From contig NZ_CP032684.1 of the NCBI RefSeq assembly GCF_003627795.1, positions 2,767,001 through 2,831,000 of the forward strand: DNA of 64,000 nt, given 5' to 3'. This document shows, piece by piece, positions 9,770 to 19,610 of the stretch. The notes below the pieces were generated by a model. The model saw only the letters and a list, made by a program, of their open reading frames with translations. It was not told the DNA's origin and searched no databases. Source of the stretch: Rhizobium sp. CCGE531 (GTDB lineage: Bacteria; Pseudomonadota; Alphaproteobacteria; Rhizobiales; Rhizobiaceae). The translations under genes were made by a program, and so were the position numbers. Positions within the stretch are counted from its first letter, which is position 1. Each line of letters opens with the position of its first letter.

Positions 9770-11188
9770 CTATTGGATTCACACATTGTCGGCGGCGGAG
9801 AGGAGGAGTGCTACGCCGCGCTTGGCGGCCTGGAACTGTTGCCATCCGTCGAGCATGACGATCGGTCCTGGCTTTCCGTAGTAGCCGGTCCATCCGCCGA
9901 GGCGGGCGCAGACCCAGGCGGCATAGGCCAGCGACCCTCTGGGATGGGGGTTCTTCTGTTTGGCGGTCTTGCCCTCCAGCTTGGCGCAGAAGGCTTCCAG
10001 CAGCGGCTGGTCGCTTGGCTCGAAGGCGTCTTCGATGGGGCGCAAGGTGGCGCCGGGCGGAGCGCCGTCGCGGGCATGGACCAGTTGCTGCACGATCACG
10101 GCCGCGACGAAGGCAGCCATCACCAAATTGCTCAGCGCGCCCTCGTCCTCGATGCGCAGGCCTTCGATATCAAAGCCCTGCGTCTTCAGGGTGCGGAACA
10201 ATTGCTCGATCGCCCAGCGACGGCGATAAAGGGCGATGACCGCCGCCGCCTCGTCGGCATCCGACACGGCATAGCTTGTCAGCAGCCGCCAATGGATCGG
10301 CGTCTCGCCCGGTGGTGCGGCGGTCTCGCGCACATCCACCAGATAAAGACGTACGCCATCCGGGGTCTTCCTGTAGATGCCGTTCTTCGGGGGCAGCAAT
10401 GTCACCGCGCTGAAGCGGATCGCCAGTTGCGTGTCGCGCTCCTTGCGGCCCGGCTTGGCCGGCAGGCTAAAGGCTAGGTTGACCGCAACCGGCAAGGCAT
10501 CCGCCAGACAAAGCAGCGACGGCTGGTCCTTGCCGAGGCTGCGGTCCCTCGCAACCCGGATGACGAGGTCGACATTGACGGGTCGGCGGGCGAAGGCCTC
10601 GTAGATATCGCTTTCACGGTCGGCAATGATGGTGATGTGGCGTGCAGCGGCGCAAACCTTCGCCGCACGATCGGCGCCCTCCAGCCAGCGATAGCTCTCC
10701 TTCTCCTCGATCGGACGCGCGCGCTGCGTGCCGCGCTCGCCCTGGTCGCGGCTTAGAAACTGCCCGTGGATTGCCCCGACGATCGCGCCATCGTCGGCGT
10801 CGACCCCGATCATCGCATGCAGATAAAGACCGCCACCGCCGTCGGAGCGGACCACCGTCGTATCCTGAATGGCCAGGATATGCCGATCCGCGCAGCGGCT
10901 AGCCGTGCGCAAGGCCGCCTCATCGATCATCGCCTGCGGATCGACCGCTCCATTGCGCAAGAACCGGCTCAAGCGGATCTCTCCGGCCCGATTGCCGCCG
11001 AGCTTGCGCACCCGCATTCCCTGGCCTGCCGTCGAAACCAGGCGCTCCAGCAAGAACGCCCCCCTTTTTCCAGCCGACGGTCGCCAAACCGTCCCAAGCT
11101 CAAATCATCCATCGCTCAATTCTCCTGCCGGCAGCAACAGAATCAGAACCTCATTCCATACGCAATTCCAAATGTGTGAATGCCATAG
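9770..11188 (-). mobile_element. IS4-family insertion sequence, 1419 bp, complete ends
   Basis: The left end CTATTGGATTCACACATT (9770-9787) and the right end read inward, CTATGGCATTCACACATT (11188-11171), form an 18-bp terminal inverted repeat with two mismatches. Both ends abut CCCCTCGGGG, a 10-bp target duplication of the size expected for the IS4 family. The element carries one transposase gene on the minus strand, which has a frame break near its start. Its target was the palindromic tip of a RIME-like repeat. Confidence 0.85.
9779..11112 (-). pseudogene. IS4-family DDE transposase, frameshifted near the 5' end
   Basis: The transposase has DDE residues in AIQDTT and IIADRESD and a perfect YREK signature YRRRWAIEQLFRTLK (Y-2-R-3-E-6-K). 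An uninterrupted frame of 424 codons runs from a TTG at 11053. The natural start seems to be the ATG at 11112, reading MDDLSLGRFGDRRLEK. That frame departs from the main one at an A5G6 tract (11059-11069), which is one base short of joining them into an EKRGAFLLERL or EKGGAFLLERL sequence. It is therefore either broken or rescued by slippage on the homopolymer. Confidence 0.8.
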
Positions 11189-11317
11189 CCCCTCGGGGAG
11201 AAGGTGGCCCGAAGGGTCGGATGAGGGGGCTGGCCGATTTGAATGCGGGGATTTTCGTGCTCTTGGCAGGCACCCCCTCATCCGCCTGGCGGCACGTTCT
11301 CCCCGAGGGGAGAAGGG
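11189..11317. repeat. RIME-like intergenic palindromic element (copy 1, split by IS4)
   Basis: The sequence from CCCCTCGGGGAGAAGG to CTCCCCGAGGGGAGAAGG is a long imperfect inverted repeat: GGTCGGATGAGGGGG on one arm and CCCCCTCATCCGCC on the other. A related copy is at 39551-39709. It resembles the Rhizobium-specific intergenic mosaic elements (RIME). The left 10 or more bases of this copy are on the far side of the IS4 element at 9755-9769. Confidence 0.75.
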
Positions 11318-11430
11318 GTGTGCGGCAACGACCTCATTTCATATTCGATTGCCCTACCGCGCGCGGAGAGAGGGGCATCTGCCTCTCGCCAGGCCGTAAG
11401 CAACACAGCTCTATCAACAAATTCGAACAG

Positions 11431-11473
11431 ATCCCCTCTCCCCGTAAGACGGGGAGAGGGCTAGGGTGAGGGG
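11431..11473 (+). repeat. hairpin repeat upstream of adenine deaminase
   Basis: A 12-bp perfect stem CCCTCTCCCCGT/ACGGGGAGAGGG with an AAG loop is followed by CTAGGGTGAGGGG. It is a typical rhizobial intergenic repeat, about 35 bases before the ade start, and would form a stable hairpin in the 5' leader if transcribed. Confidence 0.6.
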
Positions 11474-11507
11474 CTATACGGAATCACAGCGAATGCAGGA
11501 AAACACC

Positions 11508-13205
11508 ATGACCACCAAACTCGAACGCTATATCGACCAGGGCGTCGGCCGGGAGCCTGCGGACATCGTTCTCAAAAACGGCCGGTTCTTCGATCTGGTG
11601 ACGGGAGAGCTGGTCGCTTCGGATATCGCGATTTGCGGCGATCGCATCGTCGGCACGTGCGGCGATTATCAGGGTCGCGAGGAGATCGATATTTCCGGCC
11701 GCATCGTCGTACCGGGCTTCATCGACACGCACCTCCATATCGAATCCTCGCTGGTGACGCCGCTCGAATTCGATCGCTGCGTCCTGCCCTATGGCATCAC
11801 GACAGTCATCTGCGATCCGCATGAGATCGCCAACGTGCTAGGCACGGAAGGCATCCGCTATTTCCTGGATTGCTCGCTGGAAACCATCATGGACATCCGC
11901 GTCCAGCTTTCCTCCTGCGTGCCGGCAACGCATCTGGAAACCTCCGGCGCCGATCTGCCGATCGAGAAGCTCCTGCCCTTCCGCAACCATCCGAAGGTGA
12001 TCGGCCTTGCCGAATTCATGAATTTTCCCGGCGTGATCCACAAGGATCCCGTCTGCATGGCGAAGCTCGAAGCCTTCCAGGGCAGCCATATCGACGGCCA
12101 TGCGCCGCTGCTGCGCGGCAACGACCTCAACGGCTATCTCGCCGCCGGCATCCGCACCGAGCATGAATCGACGACATCAGAGGAAGCACTGGAGAAGATC
12201 CGCAAGGGCATGCATGTGCTGGTGCGCGAGGGCTCCGTCTCCAAGGATCTGCATGCATTGATGCCCATTATCACCGAGCGCCTGTCGCCTCACCTCGCGC
12301 TCTGCACCGACGACCGCAACCCGCTCGATATCGCCGAGCAGGGGCATCTCGATTATATGATCCGCACGGCGATCGCGCATGGCGTCGAGCCCTTAGCGAT
12401 CTACCGTGCCGCCTCCATCTCCGCCGCCCGCGCCTTCGGCCTGCGCGATCGCGGGCTAGTGGCGCCCGGCTGGCGCGCCGATCTCGTCGTCATCGACAGC
12501 CTCGAGAACTGCAAGGCCGAGATCGTCTTTTCCGCGGGCAGAAAGGTGACGGCGGAGCTCTTCGCCACCCGCAATTCCGTCGATCCCGTCGGTCTCGACA
12601 GCGTCAAGGCCCGCCCGATCAACGCTGCCGACTTCGGCGTACCGGTCAGTGAAGGCGAAAGCTCCGTCATCGGCGTGACACCCGGCAAGATCATCACCGA
12701 ACATCGCCGCTATCGCCTGCCGACCAAGGGCAACGAAACCGATATCGATCTCGGCAACGATGTCATCAAGGTTGCCGTCATCGAGCGGCACGGCAAGAAC
12801 GGCAATCATGCCAATGGCTTCGTCCAGGGTTTCGGGCTGAAGAAGGGCGCGATCGCCTCGACCGTCGGCCATGACAGCCATAATATCTGCGTCGTCGGTG
12901 TCAACGAGGATGACATGGCGCTGGCCGCCAACCGCCTCAGCGATATCAACGGCGGCTTCGTCGTCGTCGAGGACGGCGCCGTCACCGGCGAGATCGCGCT
13001 CCCCATCGCCGGCCTGATGAGCCTGGAGCCCTATGAAAGTGTGCGCGACACGCTGCACCATCTGCGCCAGGCTGCCTATGCCCTCGGCGCGACGCTGGAA
13101 GAGCCCTTCCTGCAGCTCGCCTTCCTGCCCCTGCCCGTCATCCCGCATCTGAAGATATCGGACCGGGGCCTTGTCGATGTCGACAAGTTCATGCTGATCG
13201 GGTGA
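11508..13205 (+). CDS. ade: adenine deaminase
   Basis: The enzyme converts adenine to hypoxanthine and ammonia in purine salvage or catabolism. The 565-residue protein is an amidohydrolase-fold adenine deaminase of AdeC type. It shows the metal-binding [12 protein letters not shown] near residue 70, the DGHAPLL histidine, [10 protein letters not shown] in the second half of the barrel, and the C-terminal adenine deaminase domain with [19 protein letters not shown]. The ATG at 11508 is chosen for AGGA 7 bases upstream; further in-frame starts lie 5 and 14 codons earlier. Hypoxanthine produced here could feed the xanthine dehydrogenase encoded at 38-42 kb. Confidence 0.94.
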   Translation: MTTKLERYIDQGVGREPADIVLKNGRFFDLVTGELVASDIAICGDRIVGTCGDYQGREEIDISGRIVVPGFIDTHLHIESSLVTPLEFDRCVLPYGITTVICDPHEIANVLGTEGIRYFLDCSLETIMDIRVQLSSCVPATHLETSGADLPIEKLLPFRNHPKVIGLAEFMNFPGVIHKDPVCMAKLEAFQGSHIDGHAPLLRGNDLNGYLAAGIRTEHESTTSEEALEKIRKGMHVLVREGSVSKDLHALMPIITERLSPHLALCTDDRNPLDIAEQGHLDYMIRTAIAHGVEPLAIYRAASISAARAFGLRDRGLVAPGWRADLVVIDSLENCKAEIVFSAGRKVTAELFATRNSVDPVGLDSVKARPINAADFGVPVSEGESSVIGVTPGKIITEHRRYRLPTKGNETDIDLGNDVIKVAVIERHGKNGNHANGFVQGFGLKKGAIASTVGHDSHNICVVGVNEDDMALAANRLSDINGGFVVVEDGAVTGEIALPIAGLMSLEPYESVRDTLHHLRQAAYALGATLEEPFLQLAFLPLPVIPHLKISDRGLVDVDKFMLIG

Positions 13206-14852
13206 TCAGGCGAGCTTGCCGCAATAGACATCCAATGCGGCAAGCGCCACCGTCGCTCCGGCATCCGCCGTGCCAAACCCCGGCATGGCGATCGTCTTGC
13301 CCAGCTTGATATCCTTCGGCAGAGCAACCTTCACTGGCTTGCGGGAGAGATTGAAGACGAACAGCAGCGTCTCGTCGCCCTTGGAACGGGTGAAGGCAAG
13401 AACGTCCTCCTCCGTATCGAGGAAAGTCATATCGCCATCGCGCAGGGCCGAATGCTCCGCGCGGAAGGCCAGTGTCCGCCGGTAGTGATGCAGCACGGAA
13501 TCTTCGTCCGCCTCCTGCTTGTCGACCGCGAGCGCCGCATGCTGATAGGGAACCGGCAGCCATGATTTGTCGGCGGTGGTGAAGCCTGCGTGGGCGCGGC
13601 TCGCCTCCCAGGCCATCGGCGTGCGGCACCCATCACGCCCCTTGAAGGCCGGCCAGAAACGAATGCCATAGGGATCGCGCAGATCCTCGAAGGCAAGCTC
13701 CGCCTCGGGCAGACCGAGCTCTTCGCCCTGATAGAGGCAGATCGAGCCGCGCAGGGTTGATAGTAGCGAGATCGCGAGCTTAGCGACGCGCGGCTGCTCC
13801 TCCTCCGTCTCGGCAAAGCGGCTGACATGACGCTGGACGTCGTGATTGGAGAAGGCCCAGCAGACCCAGCCGTCGACGACATTATCCTGGAAATCGCCGA
13901 CACAGCGGCGGAAATGCGCCGGGGTAAAATCGGGTCCCAACAAGTCGAAGGTGTAGCACATATGCAGCTTGTCGCCGCCACTGGTATAGGCCGCGACCGT
14001 CTGCAGCGAGCGCGCGCCGTCCCCCACTTCGCCGACGGTCGCGCGATCCTCATATTGGTCGAGCAATGCCCGGAACCGCGTCAGGAAGCCGATATTCTCC
14101 GGCTGCGTCTTGTCGTAGAGATGGTTCTGCATGCCGTAGGGATTGCTCTTGGGGGCGTCGAGCCCGCCCGTTGCGACGAGTGCCGGCGGATTGTCCCGCA
14201 GCTTCTTGTCACAGAAATAGTAGTTGACCGTATCCAGGCGAAAGCCGTCGACGCCGCGGTCGAGCCAGAATTTCACCGCCGCCAGCACGGCATCCTGTAC
14301 CTCTGGATTGTGGAAATTCAGGTCCGGCTGCGAGGTCAGGAAATTGTGCTGGTAATATTGCCGGCGCACGCCGTCCCATTCCCAGCCAGGTCCGCCGAAG
14401 ATCGACAGCCAGTTGTTCGGTGCCGTGCCGTCCGGCTTCGGATCGGCCCAGACATACCAGTCCGCCTTGGGATTGTCGCGGCTCGCCCGGCTCTCCACGA
14501 ACCAGGGGTGCCGGTCCGACGTATGCGAGATGACCTGGTCGATGATGACCTTCAGCCCCAGCCCATGCGCCGCCGCCATCATCTCGTCGAAATCGGCAAG
14601 CGTGCCGAAGATCGGATCGACGTCGCAATAGTCGGCGACGTCATAGCCCATATCGGCCATCGGCGAGGTGAAGAACGGCGCCAGCCAGATCGCATCGACC
14701 CCGAGTGCGGCAATGTGAGGCAGGCGTCGGGTAATTCCCTTGATGTCGCCGAGCCCATTGGCATCCGTATCTTGAAACGACCGCGGATAGACCTGGTAGA
14801 TCACGGCTCCGCGCCACCAGTCGGTACCCGCCGCTTTATTCGTCGATTTCAT
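13206..14852 (-). CDS. GH13 alpha-glucosidase (AglA-like)
   Basis: This 548-residue cytoplasmic glycoside hydrolase family 13 enzyme should cleave terminal alpha-glucosidic bonds in maltose, sucrose or trehalose-like sugars. The conserved regions are IIDQVISHTSDRH, DGFRLDTVNYY (nucleophile Asp), TVGEVGD (acid/base Glu) and FSNHDVQR (transition-state Asp). It most resembles AglA of rhizobial alpha-glucoside utilisation, but no aglEFGK transporter genes are adjacent, so I leave the symbol blank. I use the ATG at 14852, with GAGG 7 bases upstream, not one seven codons earlier. It converges tail-to-tail with ade, with no gap. Confidence 0.9.
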   Translation of the reverse strand: MKSTNKAAGTDWWRGAVIYQVYPRSFQDTDANGLGDIKGITRRLPHIAALGVDAIWLAPFFTSPMADMGYDVADYCDVDPIFGTLADFDEMMAAAHGLGLKVIIDQVISHTSDRHPWFVESRASRDNPKADWYVWADPKPDGTAPNNWLSIFGGPGWEWDGVRRQYYQHNFLTSQPDLNFHNPEVQDAVLAAVKFWLDRGVDGFRLDTVNYYFCDKKLRDNPPALVATGGLDAPKSNPYGMQNHLYDKTQPENIGFLTRFRALLDQYEDRATVGEVGDGARSLQTVAAYTSGGDKLHMCYTFDLLGPDFTPAHFRRCVGDFQDNVVDGWVCWAFSNHDVQRHVSRFAETEEEQPRVAKLAISLLSTLRGSICLYQGEELGLPEAELAFEDLRDPYGIRFWPAFKGRDGCRTPMAWEASRAHAGFTTADKSWLPVPYQHAALAVDKQEADEDSVLHHYRRTLAFRAEHSALRDGDMTFLDTEEDVLAFTRSKGDETLLFVFNLSRKPVKVALPKDIKLGKTIAMPGFGTADAGATVALAALDVYCGKLA

Positions 14853-15062
14853 CAAACCGCCTCGATATCGCACACCGTTGCTCAGTTTGCATACTCAAGC
14901 GCAGGCGGCAAGCCGCAATCAGCCATGCGGCAAATTCAACCACCAGGACGGGTAAATTCGCAGTATCAATTTTAGAGAATTATCAATATGAAAATTCACA
15001 CGCTAAGCATGCCTTACTCTTTTGGGCTTGAATGCGACGTTGCTTTCGATAACTTCCCGCAT

Positions 15063-15082
15063 TGACCTGCACGTACAGGTCA
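15063..15082. promoter_or_regulatory. inverted repeat, candidate operator upstream of oppA
   Basis: TGACCTG/CAGGTCA arms of 7 bp surround a CACGTA core in the 270-base region between the divergent alpha-glucosidase and opp genes. A second small hairpin CCTTG/CAAGG follows at about 15102-15116. Either could be a regulator site or a leader hairpin; no regulator is identified. Confidence 0.35.
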
Positions 15083-15144
15083 CCTGCGAGATCAAAAATA
15101 CCCTTGTAAAACAAGGACAATAACTCCAGAAAGTGGGAAAACAC

Positions 15145-16725
15145 ATGACTCATTTCACCAGAAAGTTTCTAGCGACAGCTCTCGTCAGCACGATATTGAG
15201 CTTTTCCGCGCACGCCGCGACGCTCAATATCCACAACGGCGGCGACCCGACTTCGCTCGATCCGCAAAAAATTTCCGGCGACTGGGAAAACCGCATCGAC
15301 GGCGATATCTTCGAGGGACTGGTGACCGAGGATCCCAAGGACAACCCAATTCCCGGCCAGGCTGAAAGCTGGACCATTTCGCCCGACCAGAAGGTCTATA
15401 CCTTCAAGCTGCGTGACGGCATCAAGTGGTCCGATGGCCACCCCGTGACGGCTCAGGACTTCGTCTTTGCTTTCCAGCGCTTGATGGATCCGAAGACCGC
15501 CGCGCAGTACGCCTATCTGCAATACACCATCAAGAACGCGGAAAAGATCAACAAGGGCGAAATCAAGGATCCGACCCAGCTCGGCGTCAAGGCGATCGAC
15601 GACAAGACGCTGGAAATCACGCTCGAGAACCCGACCCCCTACTTCCTCAACGCCTTGATGCACTACACGGCCTATCCGCTGCCGAAGCATGTCGTCGAAG
15701 CCAAGGGCGATAGCTGGGTCAAGATCGAGAACATCGTCACCAACGGCCCGTACAAGCCGGTCGAATGGGTGCCGGGCTCGCATGTCAGCAACGTCAAGAA
15801 CGACCAGTATCATGACGCCAAGGACGTGAAGATCGACAAGGTGAACTTCTACACGCTGGAAGATCAGGCAGCCGCGCTGAAGCGCTATCGCGCCGGCGAA
15901 TTCGATGTCGTCACCTCCTTCCCCGCCGATCAGTATGAATGGCTCCAGAAGAACCTTCCCGGCCAGGCGCATGTGGTGCCGTTCCTTGGCACCTACTATT
16001 ACGTCCTGAACGCCACCAAACCGCCGTTCAACGACAAGCGCGTCCGCCAGGCTCTTTCCATGGCCGTCAACCGCGAGGTCATCGGTCCGAAGATCCTCGG
16101 CACCGGCGAATTGCCGATGTATTCCTGGGTGCCGCCGGGTACGGCCAATTACGGCGAGCCGGCCCGTGTGAGCTGGAAGGATGAACCCTACAAGCAGAAG
16201 GTCGAAGAGGCCAAGAAGCTGCTGAAGGAAGCGGGCTTCGGCCCCGATCATCCGCTGAAGGCGCAGCTTCGCTACAACACCAACGACAACCATAAGCGCA
16301 TCGCAGTCGCGATCGCCGCGATGTGGAAGCCGCTCGGCGTCGATATCGAGCTCTACAACACCGAAACCAAGGTGCATTACGATGAAATGCAGCGCGGCGA
16401 GGTGCAGATCGGCCGCGCTGGCTGGCTTGCCGACTACAACGACCCGATCAACTTCCTGAACCTGCTGTCCACCGGCGTCGAAATGAACTACGGCCGCTGG
16501 AGCAACAAGGACTACGATGCTCTGATCAAGCAGGGCAACGAAGAAATCGATCTGAAGAAGCGCGCCGAAATCTACAAGAAGGCTGAACAGCTGGCCCTCG
16601 ACGACAGCGCCGCGATCCCGATCTACTACTACGTTTCCCAGAACATCGTCGCCCCGAAGGTCCAGGGCTTCGTCGACAATATCCAAGACATCCACCGCAC
16701 GCGCTGGCTGTCGATCAAAGAATAA
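15145..16725 (+). CDS. oppA: oligopeptide ABC importer, periplasmic binding protein
   Basis: This 526-residue SBP_bac_5 family protein has a signal peptide (about residues 1-25, ending AHA). It shows family motifs such as LNIHNGGDPTSLDPQ at the mature N-terminus, VTAQDFVFAFQRLMDP and NAEKINKGEIKDPTQLGVKA, which place it with OppA/MppA rather than DppA. It would capture oligopeptides, possibly including murein peptides. I chose the ATG at 15145; a GTG four codons earlier is in frame. It heads a five-gene opp unit, with an 11-bp hairpin after it. Confidence 0.93.
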   Translation: MTHFTRKFLATALVSTILSFSAHAATLNIHNGGDPTSLDPQKISGDWENRIDGDIFEGLVTEDPKDNPIPGQAESWTISPDQKVYTFKLRDGIKWSDGHPVTAQDFVFAFQRLMDPKTAAQYAYLQYTIKNAEKINKGEIKDPTQLGVKAIDDKTLEITLENPTPYFLNALMHYTAYPLPKHVVEAKGDSWVKIENIVTNGPYKPVEWVPGSHVSNVKNDQYHDAKDVKIDKVNFYTLEDQAAALKRYRAGEFDVVTSFPADQYEWLQKNLPGQAHVVPFLGTYYYVLNATKPPFNDKRVRQALSMAVNREVIGPKILGTGELPMYSWVPPGTANYGEPARVSWKDEPYKQKVEEAKKLLKEAGFGPDHPLKAQLRYNTNDNHKRIAVAIAAMWKPLGVDIELYNTETKVHYDEMQRGEVQIGRAGWLADYNDPINFLNLLSTGVEMNYGRWSNKDYDALIKQGNEEIDLKKRAEIYKKAEQLALDDSAAIPIYYYVSQNIVAPKVQGFVDNIQDIHRTRWLSIKE

Positions 16726-16734
16726 TTGGGAACA

Positions 16735-16765
16735 GGCTCCCTCCCCGATAAACCGGGAGGGAGCC
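16735..16765 (+). terminator. intercistronic hairpin between oppA and oppB
   Basis: GGCTCCCTCCC (16735-16745) pairs perfectly with GGGAGGGAGCC (16755-16765) across a 9-base loop. There is no T tract, so it is more likely an mRNA-stabilising or attenuating hairpin that favours binding-protein production than a full terminator. Confidence 0.6.
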
Positions 16766-16775
16766 GTCTAAAATC

Positions 16776-17699
16776 ATGTTTGGCTATGCTCTCCGTCGTT
16801 TGCTGTCGACAATCCCCGTCTTGTGGATTGCCGTGACAGTGTGTTTTTTCATTCTGCGCCTCGCTCCCGGCGGCCCCTTCGATGGCGAAAGGCCATTGCC
16901 GCCGGAAGTCAAAGCCAACCTCGCGGCTCACTACAACCTCGATAAGCCCCTGGTTGAGCAATATCTGATCTATGTCGCCGACGTCATGAAGGGCGATCTT
17001 GGCCCCTCTTTCGCCAACCAGGACTTCACCGTCACCCAGCAGATCATGTCTGGCTTTCCCTATACGCTGACCATCGGCGGCAGCGCCTTCGTGCTCGCAA
17101 CCGTCGTCGGCGTGTTCATAGGCTGTCTGGGGGCGCTCTATCAGAACCGCGCGGCAGATTACTGGCTGGGCGGCGGGCTCCTCATCGGCTTGGTCATGCC
17201 GAGCTTCCTCATCGCCCCGATCCTTCAGCTCGTCTTCGGCAACACGCTCGGCTGGCTGCCGGTCGGCGGCTGGGGCGACGGCTCGATCAAGTTCCTGATC
17301 CTGCCCATCATCGTCCTGACGCTGCCGCACGCGGCACGTATTTCGCGCCTGATGCGCGGCTCGATGATCGAGGTGATGAGCCAGAACTTCATCCGCACGG
17401 CCAAGGCCAAGGGTATCGGCCCGCGGCTGACCGTCATGCGGCATGCATTGAAGCCGGCCTTGATGCCCGTCGTGTCCTATCTCGGACCCGCGGCAAGCTA
17501 CCTGCTCACCGGTTCGCTGGTCGTCGAAAGCATTTTCGGCCTCCCCGGCGTCGGCCGCTACTTCGTCGGCGCGGCGCTGAACCGTGACTATGGCATGGTC
17601 CTCGGCACGGTCATTTTCTACATGCTCCTGATCGTGGTCCTCAACCTGCTGGTCGACATCGCCTATGCCTGGCTCGATCCGAAAGTGAGAATGCGATGA
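16776..17699 (+). CDS. oppB: oligopeptide ABC importer permease
   Basis: This 307-residue inner-membrane permease has the OppB/DppB N-terminal domain (MFGYALRRLLSTIPVLW, then RLAPGGPFDGERPLPPEV) and about six transmembrane helices. Its EAA-type loop is near FIRTAKAKGIGPRLTVMRHALKPAL, cut here for length. It forms the channel with OppC for peptides delivered by OppA. It follows oppA after 50 bases and overlaps oppC by four bases (ATGA). Confidence 0.94.
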   Translation: MFGYALRRLLSTIPVLWIAVTVCFFILRLAPGGPFDGERPLPPEVKANLAAHYNLDKPLVEQYLIYVADVMKGDLGPSFANQDFTVTQQIMSGFPYTLTIGGSAFVLATVVGVFIGCLGALYQNRAADYWLGGGLLIGLVMPSFLIAPILQLVFGNTLGWLPVGGWGDGSIKFLILPIIVLTLPHAARISRLMRGSMIEVMSQNFIRTAKAKGIGPRLTVMRHALKPALMPVVSYLGPAASYLLTGSLVVESIFGLPGVGRYFVGAALNRDYGMVLGTVIFYMLLIVVLNLLVDIAYAWLDPKVRMR

Positions 17700-18613
17700 T
17701 CCTCAATTCAGCCAAGAGAGAATTGCTGGAAGCGGAATTGCTTTCGGCAGAGGGGCTTGCACCCAAGGGGCGCTCGCTCAGCGGCGACGCGATGCGTCGC
17801 CTGCTCCGCAACAAGGCCGCGGCACTTTCGCTGATCGTACTGGCCGTATTGGTTTTGGTTGCCATATTCGGCCCGTATTTCCTGCCCTTCAACTACGAGG
17901 ATCCGGACTGGACCTCCTTCCGAGGCCCTCCGGACTTCGCCGCCGGCCACTATTTCGGCACCGACGGCAACGGCCGCGACCTGCTGGCCCGCACGCTCTA
18001 CGGCACCCGCGTTTCGCTGACCGTCGCGCTTGTGGCAACCCTCGTCTCGGTCGTCATCGGCGTGCTCTATGGCGCTGTCGCCGGCTATTTCGGCGGTCGC
18101 GTCGATGCCATCATGATGCGCTTCGTCGATATCATGTACGCGTTGCCCTACGTGCTCTTCGTCATCCTGCTGATGGTGATCTTCGGCCGTAACGTCTATC
18201 TGCTGTTTGCAGCGATCGGCGCGCTGGAATGGCTCACCATGGCCCGCATCGTGCGCGGCCAGACCTTGTCGATCAAGCAGCGGGAGTTCATCGAAGCCGC
18301 GCGGGCCTCCGGGCAGCGGTCGTTCAAGATCATCCTCAAGCACATCGTACCGAACCTCGTCGGATCGGTGGTCATCTATGCGACGCTCACCATTCCGGAA
18401 ATCATCGCGACTGAAAGCTTCCTCTCCTATCTCGGCTTCGGCGTTCAGGAGCCGCTGACATCGCTCGGCACGCTGATTGCCGAGGGTTCGGCCGGCATGG
18501 AGACGACACCCTGGCTGCTGTTCTTCCCGGCTGGTTTCCTGGTCGCGCTGCTGATGAGCCTGCTCTTCATCGGCGATGGCCTGCGCGACGCTTTCGATCC
18601 GAAGGATCGCTGA
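17696..18613 (+). CDS. oppC: oligopeptide ABC importer permease
   Basis: This 305-residue permease carries the OppC_N segment (LRNKAAALSLIVLAVLVLVA) followed by HYFGTDGNGRDLLART, the family landmark after the first helix. The EAA motif is at FIEAARASGQRSFKIILKH. About six membrane helices are visible. It pairs with OppB in the inner membrane. Its start overlaps the oppB stop, and oppD begins two bases after its stop, so the unit is tightly packed. Confidence 0.94.
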   Translation: MILNSAKRELLEAELLSAEGLAPKGRSLSGDAMRRLLRNKAAALSLIVLAVLVLVAIFGPYFLPFNYEDPDWTSFRGPPDFAAGHYFGTDGNGRDLLARTLYGTRVSLTVALVATLVSVVIGVLYGAVAGYFGGRVDAIMMRFVDIMYALPYVLFVILLMVIFGRNVYLLFAAIGALEWLTMARIVRGQTLSIKQREFIEAARASGQRSFKIILKHIVPNLVGSVVIYATLTIPEIIATESFLSYLGFGVQEPLTSLGTLIAEGSAGMETTPWLLFFPAGFLVALLMSLLFIGDGLRDAFDPKDR

Positions 18614-18614
18614 C

Positions 18615-19610
18615 ATGACAGATACGCTTCTCGAACTCAAAGACTACTCCATCACCTTCCGCACGCCGGAAGGCGAGGTGGCGGCGGTTTCGAAGATGAA
18701 CCTCAAGATCGGCCGCGGCGAGCGCATCGCCATCGTCGGCGAATCCGGTTCCGGCAAAAGCCAGACCTTCCTCGGCCTCATGGGCCTGCTCGCCAAGAAC
18801 GGCCGCACCAGCGGCCAGGCGCTGCTGGATGGCAAGGATTTGCTGACGCTGAAACCGCGCGAACTCGACCATGTGCGAGGCAAGGACATGGCTATGGTCT
18901 TCCAGGACCCTATGACAGCGCTCAACCCGTCGCTGCGCATATCGCGGCAGTTGACGGAACAGCTCGAGGTTCATGGCGGCCTGACGGCGCGCGCGGCTTC
19001 GGCTGCGGCGCTCGATATGTTGAAGCGCGTCGGCATTCCTGACCCGACGCGCCGCTTCAATCTCTACCCGCATGAGCTTTCGGGCGGCATGCGCCAGCGC
19101 ATCGTCATCGCGATGGCGCTGCTCACCAAGCCGAAGCTCCTCATTGCCGACGAGCCGACGACGGCGCTCGACGTCACGATCCAGGCGCAGATCCTCGATC
19201 TTTTCAACGAGTTGACGTCGGAAATGCACACGGCGCTCGTCATGATCACCCATGACCTCGGCGTCGTTGCCGGCCTCGCCGATCGCGTCGCCGTCATGTA
19301 TGCCGGCCGCATCGTCGAAGAAGCGCCGGTCGAGGAGCTGTTCGAAAGCCCGGCCCATCCCTATACGGCTGCGCTCCACTCCGCGATCCCGCGGCCCGAC
19401 CAGGATGTCGACGATCTCACCGTCATCCCCGGGCGGCCGCCAAACCTGATGCATTTGCCGCGCGGCTGCGCCTTCTCGCCGCGCTGCGCCCATGTGCAGG
19501 ACGATTGTCTGGACGCGGCACCGCCGCTCGATCCGCTTGCGCCGCGACGCTGCGCGGCCTGCGTCCATCCCCTTTCGGCTGATCAGGAACGGAGCCGCGT
19601 CCATGGCTGA
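18615..19610 (+). CDS. oppD: oligopeptide ABC importer ATPase
   Basis: This 331-residue ATPase has Walker A GESGSGKSQ, signature LSGGMRQR, Walker B LLIADEPTTALD and the H-loop ITHDLGVV. The C-terminal oligo_HPY region contains PGRPPNLMHLPRGCAFSPRC, where conserved cysteines of Opp ATPases can bind an iron-sulphur cluster. An upstream in-frame start 13 codons earlier would sit inside oppC, so the ATG at 18615 is preferred. It overlaps oppF by eight bases. Confidence 0.93.
   Translation: MTDTLLELKDYSITFRTPEGEVAAVSKMNLKIGRGERIAIVGESGSGKSQTFLGLMGLLAKNGRTSGQALLDGKDLLTLKPRELDHVRGKDMAMVFQDPMTALNPSLRISRQLTEQLEVHGGLTARAASAAALDMLKRVGIPDPTRRFNLYPHELSGGMRQRIVIAMALLTKPKLLIADEPTTALDVTIQAQILDLFNELTSEMHTALVMITHDLGVVAGLADRVAVMYAGRIVEEAPVEELFESPAHPYTAALHSAIPRPDQDVDDLTVIPGRPPNLMHLPRGCAFSPRCAHVQDDCLDAAPPLDPLAPRRCAACVHPLSADQERSRVHG

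Noticed and set aside
15169..16695. 508-codon open frame on the minus strand
   Set aside because: It lies wholly antisense to oppA and has no recognisable domain.
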